From Comamonas antarctica (GTDB taxonomy: Bacteria; Pseudomonadota; Gammaproteobacteria; Burkholderiales; Burkholderiaceae_C), in contig NZ_CP054840.1 in NCBI RefSeq assembly GCF_013363755.1, positions 62,001 to 126,000 of the forward strand: a DNA stretch of 64,000 bases, given 5' to 3'. The position numbers and the translations under genes are program-made. The notes beneath the pieces were generated by a model. It had not been told where the DNA came from. It saw only the letters and a program-made list of their open reading frames with translations, and ran no database searches. This document shows, piece after piece, positions 58,127 through 64,000 of this stretch; the first letter of the stretch is position 1, and each line of letters begins with the position of its first letter.

Positions 58127-59089
58127 TCAGCTGCGGTCCGCGCCCGCCGCCTTGACCGCGGCGGCGCGGCTGGCGGCGAGCATCGCGGCGGCCGATTGCG
58201 CGGCCGATTCCAGCAGCCAGTCGCGCAGCGAGGCCAACGCGCCATGCTGGGCCCGCCCCTCGGGATAGAGGAACCAGTAGCCGAGGTGGCTGGTATAGCC
58301 GGGCAGCGGCTCGGTGACCAGGCCCGAGGCAATTTCATCCTGCACCAGGCAGCGCGGCACCAGGGCCACGCCCATGCCCGCCATCACCGCGCGGATGATG
58401 CTCTGGAACTGGTCGAACTGCGGACCATCCAAAGCGCGCATGCCGCTCACGCCATGGGCCTCGCACCACTGTGCCCAGGCATCGGGAATGGTCACATGGC
58501 GCAGCCGCGTGCAGGCGATCAGGTCTGCGGGCTGGCGCAGATCCAGCGCGCCGGGACTGCCCAGCGGCGGCGCGATCAGCGCCACCTGCTGGCCGACGAG
58601 ATAGTGGGCGCGCGCGCCCGGCCAGTGGCCGTCGCCGAACAGGATGGAGCAGTCGAGTGTCGGGCTCTCGAAGTCATAGCCGTGCACATAGGGCACGAAA
58701 TGCAGCGTGACCTGCGGCTCGCGCTGCTGGAACTGCGGCAGCCGCGGAATGAGCCACTTGGCGCCGAAGGTGGGCAGCACCGACAGGTAGAGCGCACCGC
58801 TGCGGTCGTCGCTGGTGATCAGCTCGAGCGTGGCGGCCTCGAGCTGCGACAGCAAGGCGCGCACCGCGCGTTCGTAGCGCTCGCCGGCCGGGGTCAGCGT
58901 GAGGCGCTTGCGGTTGCGCTCGAACAGCATCACGCCGACCCATTTCTCGAGTTCCTGCACCTGTTTGCTCACGGCGCTCTGCGTCAGATGCAGCGCCTCG
59001 GCGGCGCGCGAAACCCCGCCGAAACGCACCACGGTGGAGAAAGCCCGCAGCAGGTGCACGGGAGGGTTGAGTCGGCGCAAACTGGTCAT
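58127..59089 (-). CDS. LysR-type regulator (GcvA-like)
   Basis: A 320-residue LysR regulator. The winged helix (about 8-66) shows LLRAFSTVVRFGGVSRAAEALHLTQSAVSKQVQELE in pieces. A GcvA-like effector domain follows (LSVLPTFGAKWLIPRLPQF). It is divergent from a Bug receptor gene, and a clear palindrome lies between them at 59138-59154, so it most probably controls the receptor and the downstream hydrolase. It converges on the TctE-like kinase, with 13 bases between stops. Confidence 0.92.
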   Translation of the reverse strand: MTSLRRLNPPVHLLRAFSTVVRFGGVSRAAEALHLTQSAVSKQVQELEKWVGVMLFERNRKRLTLTPAGERYERAVRALLSQLEAATLELITSDDRSGALYLSVLPTFGAKWLIPRLPQFQQREPQVTLHFVPYVHGYDFESPTLDCSILFGDGHWPGARAHYLVGQQVALIAPPLGSPGALDLRQPADLIACTRLRHVTIPDAWAQWCEAHGVSGMRALDGPQFDQFQSIIRAVMAGMGVALVPRCLVQDEIASGLVTEPLPGYTSHLGYWFLYPEGRAQHGALASLRDWLLESAAQSAAAMLAASRAAAVKAAGADRS

Positions 59090-59137
59090 GGCGGGGAATC
59101 ACGGAGGTGGACTAGGGATGCTGGAAAAGCTTCAATA

Positions 59138-59154
59138 TATTCCGATTTGGAATA
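59138..59154. promoter_or_regulatory. LysR-type operator between regulator and Bug receptor
   Basis: TATTCCGATTTGGAATA is a perfect 6-bp inverted repeat with a 5-base centre, and it has the T-N11-A form of LysR binding sites. It lies 48 bases upstream of the LysR start and 76 bases upstream of the receptor start. Confidence 0.65.
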
Positions 59155-59229
59155 ATAACAGGCATAGGTATTGCTTTGTCTGTACCACGAATTCCGTTAA
59201 TCTTTGTTATCGAAAAGGAAAATTTCACC

Positions 59230-60195
59230 ATGCAACGTCGTCACTTTATTGCCTCCCTCGCTGCCACAACTGTCGTTCCTGGAATGTCTTTTGCGCAGGA
59301 CAATAGCCGGCCCCTGCGCATCGTGGTGCCTTTCCCGCCGGGCGGCTCGACCGACATGGTCGTGCGCAACCTGCAGGACGTGCTGGGCCGCCTGCTGAAC
59401 CAGCCCGTGGTGATCGAGAACCGCGCCGGTGCCGGCGGCTCGATCGGCATGTCCGAAGTGGCGCGTGCCACCGACAACCTGACGCTGGGCGTGGCCACGC
59501 TGTCGACCCATGGCGTGAACCCCGCCGTGCTGTCCAAGCTGCCCTACGACGCCACCAAGGACTTCGTCGGCGTGACCGAAATGGTCAAGGCCCCGGGCGT
59601 GATCGTGGTCAATCCCAAGGCCCTGCCGGTCAAGGACATGGCCGAACTGGTCGCCTACCTCAAGGCCAACCCCGGCAAGGTCAGCTACGCCACGCCCGGC
59701 AACGGCACCATCGGCCACATGTGGGGCGAGCTGTTCAAGCGTGCCACCGGCACCGACATGCTGCACATCCCCTACCGCGGCGCGGGCCCGGCCATCAATG
59801 ACGTGCTCGGCGGCCAGGTCCCCGTGTACTTCGACCAGGTGGCTTCGTCGCTGGCCCAGATCAACTCTGGCAAGGTCCGCGCGATTGCCGTGAGCTGGCC
59901 CGAGCGCCTCGACGTGCTGCCCAATGTGCCGACCTACGCCGAACTCGGCTACAAGGACATCAACGATCCTTCGTGGTTCGGCCTGGTGGCACCCAAGTCC
60001 ATGCCCGCGGCCCAGGTCGCGCGCATCCAGAAAGCCGTTGCCGCGGCGCTGAAGGAAGACGTGGTCAAGCAGCGCATGGCCGCTCAAGGCCTGTACCCCA
60101 CCGGTACCAGCACGGCCGCTTTCACCAAGCAGATCGAGACCGAGATCGCCAAGATGAAGCAGGTCGCTGCCTACGCAAAGATCCAGCTGGATTAA
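59230..60195 (+). CDS. Bug/TctC-family periplasmic solute receptor, second copy
   Basis: A 321-residue receptor. The start at 59230 gives a signal peptide (MQRRHFIASLAATTVVPGMS, cleaved near FAQ-DN). The family hallmark PLRIVVPFPPGGSTDMVVRNL and VIENRAGAGGSIG follow. It is distinct from the copy at 1273-2250, so it probably binds a different acid. It has no tctAB partners here. It is followed 78 bases later by an N-formylglutamate amidohydrolase-like gene, and a LysR gene is divergent. Confidence 0.92.
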   Translation: MQRRHFIASLAATTVVPGMSFAQDNSRPLRIVVPFPPGGSTDMVVRNLQDVLGRLLNQPVVIENRAGAGGSIGMSEVARATDNLTLGVATLSTHGVNPAVLSKLPYDATKDFVGVTEMVKAPGVIVVNPKALPVKDMAELVAYLKANPGKVSYATPGNGTIGHMWGELFKRATGTDMLHIPYRGAGPAINDVLGGQVPVYFDQVASSLAQINSGKVRAIAVSWPERLDVLPNVPTYAELGYKDINDPSWFGLVAPKSMPAAQVARIQKAVAAALKEDVVKQRMAAQGLYPTGTSTAAFTKQIETEIAKMKQVAAYAKIQLD

Positions 60196-60198
60196 TAC

Positions 60199-60258
60199 CC
60201 CCACCAGCCGCTTGCGCGGCCTCCCCCTTTCCTCTGTGGGGAGGGGGACGACACCCTC
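60199..60258. repeat. C/G-rich interspersed repeat, copy 2
   Basis: CCCCCACCAGCCGCTTGCGC with CTCCCCCTTTCCTCTGTGGGG and GGGGGACGAC pieces fold on themselves and resemble the element at 3318-3419. It fills the gap between the Bug receptor and the hydrolase genes. Confidence 0.45.
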
Positions 60259-60273
60259 ACTCTCAGTCTGCTT

Positions 60274-61203
60274 ATGCATCCCGTCTTGCAATTGATCAGC
60301 CAACGTTTCCAGCATGCCCAGCCCGGCGCCGCCGGCGCTGCCGATGCGCCCGCTCCGGCCCAGATGGTGACCAGCGTCCCCGGCACCAGCGCCGTGGTGC
60401 TGGATTCGCCGCACAGCGGTACCTGGTATCCCGAGGACTTCGGGTCGTGCCTGCCGCTGGCCACGCTGCGCCAGGCCGAAGACACGCATGTCGAGAAGAT
60501 CTATGCGTTTGCGCCCGCATTGGGCGTGAGCTGGGTCGAGGCGCACTTTCCGCGCATCTATCTCGATGCCAACCGGGACACCACGGAAATCGACTGCGGC
60601 ATGATCGACGGCGACTGGCCGCTGCCGGTCACCGACGACCCGGTGGTGCTGCAGAAGGTGCGGCTGGGCAAGGGCCTGATCTGGAAGTTCACCGACGCCG
60701 GCGTGCCGATCTACGAGCGCGCGCTGTCGGTGGACGAACTGCTGGCGCGCATCGAGCGCTGCTGGAAGCCCTACCACGCGGCCGTGGCCAAGGCGATCGA
60801 CGCGGCGCATGCGCGCCATGGCTACAGCATCCACATCAACTGCCACTCGATGCCCGCGGTCGCGGCCAGCCATGCCACGCTGCATCCGGGCCTGGTGCAC
60901 GCCGATTTCGTGATTGGCGACCGCGACGGCAGCACGGCCGACCCGCGCCTGTCGCAGCGCATCTGCAGCTTCCTGCGCGAGCGCGGCTACAGCGTCGACT
61001 ACAACCACCCCTACAAGGGCGTGGAGCTGGTGCGCCGCTATGGCAACCCGGCCGACAACCGCCACAGCATCCAGATCGAGATCAACCGCAAGATCTATAT
61101 GGACGAGCAGACGCTGGAACTCGACCAGGCGGGCTACCTGCGCCTGACCAGGGACCTGCAAGCCCTGGTCGAAGACCTGATGGCGCTGGACCCGCGCGCC
61201 TGA
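60274..61203 (+). CDS. N-formylglutamate amidohydrolase-family enzyme
   Basis: A 309-residue hydrolase of the FGase (HutG) family that releases glutamate from N-formylglutamate or related N-acyl amino acids. Zinc-site candidates lie in VVLDSPHSGTWYP (His), HVEKIYAFA and HINCHSMPA (His). Family segments IYLDANRDTTEID and YKGVELVRRYGNP are present. There is no hut gene nearby, so the substrate may not be formylglutamate. It is downstream of a Bug receptor and ends with a terminator. Confidence 0.85.
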   Translation: MHPVLQLISQRFQHAQPGAAGAADAPAPAQMVTSVPGTSAVVLDSPHSGTWYPEDFGSCLPLATLRQAEDTHVEKIYAFAPALGVSWVEAHFPRIYLDANRDTTEIDCGMIDGDWPLPVTDDPVVLQKVRLGKGLIWKFTDAGVPIYERALSVDELLARIERCWKPYHAAVAKAIDAAHARHGYSIHINCHSMPAVAASHATLHPGLVHADFVIGDRDGSTADPRLSQRICSFLRERGYSVDYNHPYKGVELVRRYGNPADNRHSIQIEINRKIYMDEQTLELDQAGYLRLTRDLQALVEDLMALDPRA

Positions 61204-61224
61204 GCATTTGCTGCGCATGAAAAA

Positions 61225-61252
61225 ACGGCCCGGTTTTCCCGGGCCGTTTTTG
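61225..61252 (+). terminator. Terminator after the FGase-like gene
   Basis: ACGGCCCGG (61225-61233) and CCGGGCCGT (61239-61247) form a 9-bp stem around TTTTC, followed by TTTTTG. An A run on the left side makes it possibly bidirectional. Confidence 0.88.
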
Positions 61253-61269
61253 TTGGCGGTGGACACCCA

Positions 61270-61342
61270 CCCTTCGACAGGCTCAGGGGGGCCCGCCCAG
61301 GGTGCGCGGCTCAACAACCGTTCGTCCTGAGCTTGTCGAAGG
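61270..61342. repeat. Interspersed palindromic repeat, copy I
   Basis: The left arm begins CCCTTCGACAGGCTCAGGGG and carries an extra GGGCCCGCCCAGGGTGCGCGG. The right arm is CCGTTCGTCCTGAGCTTGTC then GAAGG (61318-61342). Confidence 0.75.
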
Positions 61343-61372
61343 ATGGACGGGCTGGGTCGAGCTCCGGGGACA

Positions 61373-61411
61373 CCCTTCGACAGGCCCAGGGGGGCCCGCC
61401 CAGGGTGAGCG
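61373..61411. repeat. Interspersed palindromic repeat, variant copy J
   Basis: CCCTTCGACAGGCCCAGGGG followed by GGCCCGCCCAGGGTGAGCGG repeats the left arm of copy I with one substitution. It is a direct repeat of that arm, 103 bases away, between the terminator and the SPOR-like gene. Confidence 0.65.
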
Positions 61412-61434
61412 GATCGGGACGGCGGGTGCCGCGA

Positions 61435-62145
61435 TCACGACGCGCAGGCGCGCAGCGGCTTGGCGCCGAAGGCCGGCAGCGCCTCGACCTGCGCGCGCAG
61501 CGCCGGGGTGGCCGTGGGCAGGCGCAGGATGAAGCCATGCTTGTCGGGGCGCTCCTGCACCACGCGTGCGCTGCGCACGCCCTGGCGCACCAACTGCGTC
61601 AGCTCGCGCGTGGCGGCCTCTTCGCTGCTGAAGCGGCCCAGCGACAAGCCGGGTTCGAGCGTACCGCCCGCGCGGTCGTGGTCGAGCTTGCGTGCCACCA
61701 GTTCGGCGCGCTTTTTCTCCAGCGCCTGGTTGTCCGCAAACTTGCCCATGTAGACCATCCAGCGGCCGGGCTGGGTGATGGCATCGAGCTTCCAGCTGCC
61801 TTCGGGCAACTGCAGCACCAGCGCGCGGCGCAGCGTGTCCGATGCGTCGTCGTCATAGATGCCGGCTTGCAGGCACTGGGCCGGGCCGTCAGGGGCCGGG
61901 GCGGGCTCGGCCGGCGCTTCAGCCACCGCGGGCGCGGGCGCTGGCGCCTGCGCCGCGGCCGGTGCCTCGGCCTGCGCCGCGGCGGGGAGCTTCAATTGCA
62001 GCGTTTCGGGGCGCAGCTGCTGCTGCAGGCGCTCGGGCTCGCGGTGCTGCTCCGGGGCCCAGCCCAGGCTGGCCAGCGCGCCCTGGCTCCAGGCGAAATA
62101 GCCGGCATTGGCCAGCAGCAGGATCAACAGGGCAATGCGCAGCAT
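61435..62145 (-). CDS. SPOR-domain-like envelope protein
   Basis: A 236-residue protein with a short N-terminal membrane span (MLRIALLILLLANAGYFAWS), an Ala/Pro/Glu-rich linker (about 55-88) and a C-terminal domain (about 90-225). That domain resembles SPOR repeats (GRWMVYMGKFADNQALEKKRAELVARKL ... LSLGRFSSEEAATREL). SPOR domains bind septal peptidoglycan stripped of peptides. It is 15 bases after birA on the same strand, possibly one transcript. Confidence 0.75.
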   Translation of the reverse strand: MLRIALLILLLANAGYFAWSQGALASLGWAPEQHREPERLQQQLRPETLQLKLPAAAQAEAPAAAQAPAPAPAVAEAPAEPAPAPDGPAQCLQAGIYDDDASDTLRRALVLQLPEGSWKLDAITQPGRWMVYMGKFADNQALEKKRAELVARKLDHDRAGGTLEPGLSLGRFSSEEAATRELTQLVRQGVRSARVVQERPDKHGFILRLPTATPALRAQVEALPAFGAKPLRACAS

Positions 62146-62159
62146 CGAAGGCCTTTCTG

Positions 62160-62987
62160 TCAGGCAGTGGGCGCGGTGCGGGGCCGCACGCTGATGTCCG
62201 AACTGGTCACGGCGCGCAGGCCCGCGTCGGTCTGCACCAGCAGCGCGCCATCGGGACCCACGCCCTGGGCCAGGCCGCTCTGGCCGTCGCTCAGGTTGAC
62301 GACACGGCCTTGCAGCAAGTCGCGTTCGGCAAAGCGCGCGCGCACCGGTGCAAAGCCGTGCTGTTCAAAGGCCTGCAGGGCCTGGACCAGCGGCGGCACG
62401 ATGCGGCCCAGCGCCGTGGGGGCGTCGAGCGCGGGGTCGATGTCGTGCAGGCTGGCCGGCTTGGTCGACAGGCCTTCGGCCGCGGGTGCCCGCACGTTGA
62501 GACCCATGCCGATCACCACATAGCGCGACGGGCCGCCGGGGCCGATGCCGTTGGCGGTCTCGATCAGGATGCCGCCAAGCTTGCGGTCGCCTTCGAGCCA
62601 GAGGTCGTTGGGCCATTTGAGGCCCAGGCGTGCGCGCGCATCGCCCGCAGAGGGCAGCTGCGGCTGCAGGCTTTGCGCCAGGCTCACGCCCACGGCCAGC
62701 GACAGTCCCGACCATTCGACCGGGTCCATGGGCAGGCCCAGCGAGAAGGTCAGCGAATCGCCGATGCCGCTGACCCACTGGCGGCCGAGCCGGCCGCGGC
62801 CCGCGGTCTGGCTTTCGGTGACCAGCAAGATGGGTTCGCAGCGGCCGGCGCGCGCGCGGCGCATCAGCTCGGTATTGGTGGAATCGATCTCCGGCAGGAT
62901 CTCGACGCTGAAGCCCTCGAGCAGCGGGCTCACGGCCTGCCAAAGCGTCTCGGCGGGCCAGCGGATGGGGTGGGCAGGCAGGCTCAT
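62160..62987 (-). CDS. birA: Biotin-[acetyl-CoA-carboxylase] ligase
   Basis: A 275-residue monofunctional biotin protein ligase without the DNA-binding domain of E. coli BirA. The start at 62987 overlaps the SET gene stop by 4 bases. The catalytic core has STNTELMRRA, TAGRGRLGRQW (the biotinyl-AMP loop), LKWPNDLWLEGDRKLGGILIE in pieces and GMGLNV. The C-terminal SH3-like part contains GVGPDGALLVQTDAGLRAV. It attaches biotin to carboxylases. Confidence 0.95.
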   Translation of the reverse strand: MSLPAHPIRWPAETLWQAVSPLLEGFSVEILPEIDSTNTELMRRARAGRCEPILLVTESQTAGRGRLGRQWVSGIGDSLTFSLGLPMDPVEWSGLSLAVGVSLAQSLQPQLPSAGDARARLGLKWPNDLWLEGDRKLGGILIETANGIGPGGPSRYVVIGMGLNVRAPAAEGLSTKPASLHDIDPALDAPTALGRIVPPLVQALQAFEQHGFAPVRARFAERDLLQGRVVNLSDGQSGLAQGVGPDGALLVQTDAGLRAVTSSDISVRPRTAPTA

Positions 62988-63502
62988 GCGGCGCGCTCCA
63001 GCTGGTCGCCAGGCATCGGCGGGCGCCAGCCGCGCTTGGGCGCGAGCAGCGTGCCGCGGCAGTTGGCAGCGCCGCAATAGCAGGGATACTCGGCCTTGAG
63101 CTTGGCGGTATAGCGTTCTTCGAGCATCAGGCCATAGTCGTAGTTCAGCTCCTCGCCGGCCGCAATGTTGCGCAGCGCGCGGATGAAGATGCGGCCGTCC
63201 TGCTCGTCGGTGTAGCAGTTGGGGTTGCAGCTGTGGTTGATCCAGCGCGACGAGTTGCCGCCGAAGTTGGCGTCGATCACGCGGTCTTCGTCGACGTGGA
63301 AGTAGAAGGTGTGGTTGGGCTGCAGCGGATCGTGCGGGTGGCGGTCCTGGGCCTGCTGCCAGGAAATGATTTCACCCGTGTACTCAATGAGGATTTCGCC
63401 CTCGGCAATATCCTGCACGGCAAAGACCCCCTTGCCATGCACGCCGGAGCGCCGGGTCTGGATGCGGCGCGAGGCCGGCGAAGAGGGCTGGGTGCGGGGC
63501 AT
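62984..63502 (-). CDS. SET-domain protein lysine methyltransferase
   Basis: A 172-residue protein of the SET family. All three parts of the domain are visible: GVHGKGVFAVQDIAEGEILIEY (20-41 in pieces), the pseudoknot motif NHSCNPNC (89-96) with ELNYDYG (118-124), and a post-SET Zn cluster (C141, C143, C148; CYCGAANCRG) that pairs with the pseudoknot cysteines. It has no secretion signal. Such small SET proteins are conserved in Burkholderiales and their bacterial substrates are unknown. It is divergent from topB and coupled to birA. Confidence 0.9.
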   Translation of the reverse strand: MPRTQPSSPASRRIQTRRSGVHGKGVFAVQDIAEGEILIEYTGEIISWQQAQDRHPHDPLQPNHTFYFHVDEDRVIDANFGGNSSRWINHSCNPNCYTDEQDGRIFIRALRNIAAGEELNYDYGLMLEERYTAKLKAEYPCYCGAANCRGTLLAPKRGWRPPMPGDQLERAA

Positions 63503-63620
63503 TGGAATCTCTGATACTTTGAATATGCACACATGCGCGTGCGCGTGCACGCGTGAGAATGGATTGTAGAAGCGCTTGCCAGCCCTTGAGGGAGGGCGCT
63601 TGAAATGACGAGAACACACA
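63503..63620. other. Divergent promoter region with an alternating purine-pyrimidine tract
   Basis: The 118 bases between the SET gene and the topoisomerase gene include 63523-63555. There 33 bases alternate perfectly between purine and pyrimidine (runs such as GCGCGTGCGCGTGCACGCGTG). This is the kind of sequence that can adopt left-handed Z-DNA under negative supercoiling. The rest must hold both promoters; none is certain. Confidence 0.7.
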
Positions 63621-64000
63621 ATGACAAAAACACTGGTGATTGCCGAGAAGCCTTCCGTGGCGCAGGACATTGTCCGGGCGCTGACCCCTGTCGCGGGCAA
63701 GTTCGAAAAGCACGATGACCATTTCGAGAGCGACGGCTATGTGGTGACGAGCGCCGTGGGCCACCTGGTGGAAATCCAGGCCCCCGAGCAGTTCGACGTC
63801 AAGCGCGGCAAATGGAGCTTTGCCAATCTGCCGGTGATCCCGCCCTTCTTCGACCTGAAGCCCGTCGACAAGACCAAGAGCCGTTTGAATGCCGTGGTGC
63901 GGCTGGCCAAGCGCAAGGACGTCACGCGCCTGGTCAACGCGTGTGACGCGGGCCGCGAGGGTGAGCTGATCTTCCGCCTGATCGAGCAGTACGCGGGCGG
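63621..64000 (+). CDS. topB: DNA topoisomerase III, N-terminal part (3' truncated by window edge)
   Basis: The first 126 codons are present: MTKTLVIAEKPSVAQDIVRA is the TOPRIM start with the catalytic Glu. The second acidic motif DAGREGELIFRLIEQ lies at about 110-124. The type IA enzyme relaxes and decatenates DNA through single-strand breaks. The frame is open at the window end. Sequence type is nearer to TopB than to TopA. The start has no strong Shine-Dalgarno sequence. It is divergent from a SET gene across a 118-base region. Confidence 0.9.
   Translation, partial: MTKTLVIAEKPSVAQDIVRALTPVAGKFEKHDDHFESDGYVVTSAVGHLVEIQAPEQFDVKRGKWSFANLPVIPPFFDLKPVDKTKSRLNAVVRLAKRKDVTRLVNACDAGREGELIFRLIEQYAG

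Overview
The window reads as chromosomal DNA from a betaproteobacterium of the order Burkholderiales, most likely family Comamonadaceae (Comamonas/Acidovorax/Delftia-like). This is inferred from the high GC content, orphan Bug/TctC-type solute receptors beside LysR regulators, a DUF1631 protein, a fused indolepyruvate ferredoxin oxidoreductase, a DUF3717-DUF1289 protein, and many intergenic copies of a TTCGACAGGCTCAGG-type palindromic repeat. I see no rRNA, tRNA, CRISPR array, prophage or transposase. Coding density is high and most genes are recognisable housekeeping genes.

Left part (1-26 kb). A tail of an unidentified protein and its terminator are followed by a minus-strand LysR / Bug receptor / M14 acyl-amino-acid hydrolase cluster, then pyrF and pgk. 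Next comes def - BamE-like lipoprotein - fmt - azlC - azlD (minus), divergent from a LysM protein and dprA. A DUF1631 protein and the protein export genes yajC-secD-secF (minus) follow. A 1214-residue indolepyruvate ferredoxin oxidoreductase is divergent from an Lrp-type regulator, with a long inverted repeat between them. Then come an MFS exporter with a C-terminal extension, an orphan Pro/Ser/Thr-rich protein, mltA, a 50-residue membrane ORF divergent from mltA, and an OmpA-type lipoprotein.

Middle (26.8-45.6 kb). A tight minus-strand operon encodes a YhdP/AsmA-like giant, a nitrilase-family amidase, a PAS sensor kinase and a FixJ-type regulator. It is divergent from glnE. Then a GST, purB, a YaeQ protein, a DUF3717-DUF1289 protein, a candidate yybP-ykoY (manganese) riboswitch in front of a TerC-family gene, a small YvlD-like membrane protein, an M48 protease (BepA-like) and moaC.

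Right part (45.6-64 kb). A 14-bp tandem array lies inside one palindromic repeat. It is followed by a pilin locus (two type IV pilins flanking a TfpX/TfpZ-type accessory gene, with sigma-54-like promoters), an FHA protein with a PP2C phosphatase, sucCD, argC, recA-recX and a MarR regulator. A TctD/TctE-like two-component pair split by repeat elements is next, then a second LysR / Bug / acyl-amino-acid hydrolase locus with a clear LysR-type palindrome. The window ends with a SPOR-like protein, birA, a SET-domain methyltransferase gene and the 5' part of a topoisomerase III gene.

The less ordinary material lies between genes: the repeat family and its tandem expansion, a candidate structured RNA after glnE, the riboswitch, operator palindromes at LysR, Lrp and MarR genes, and a perfectly alternating purine-pyrimidine tract beside the topoisomerase gene. 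I found no obvious new multi-gene system. The best candidates for something undescribed are the orphan Pro/Ser/Thr-rich protein, the two receptor-hydrolase loci and the candidate RNA.
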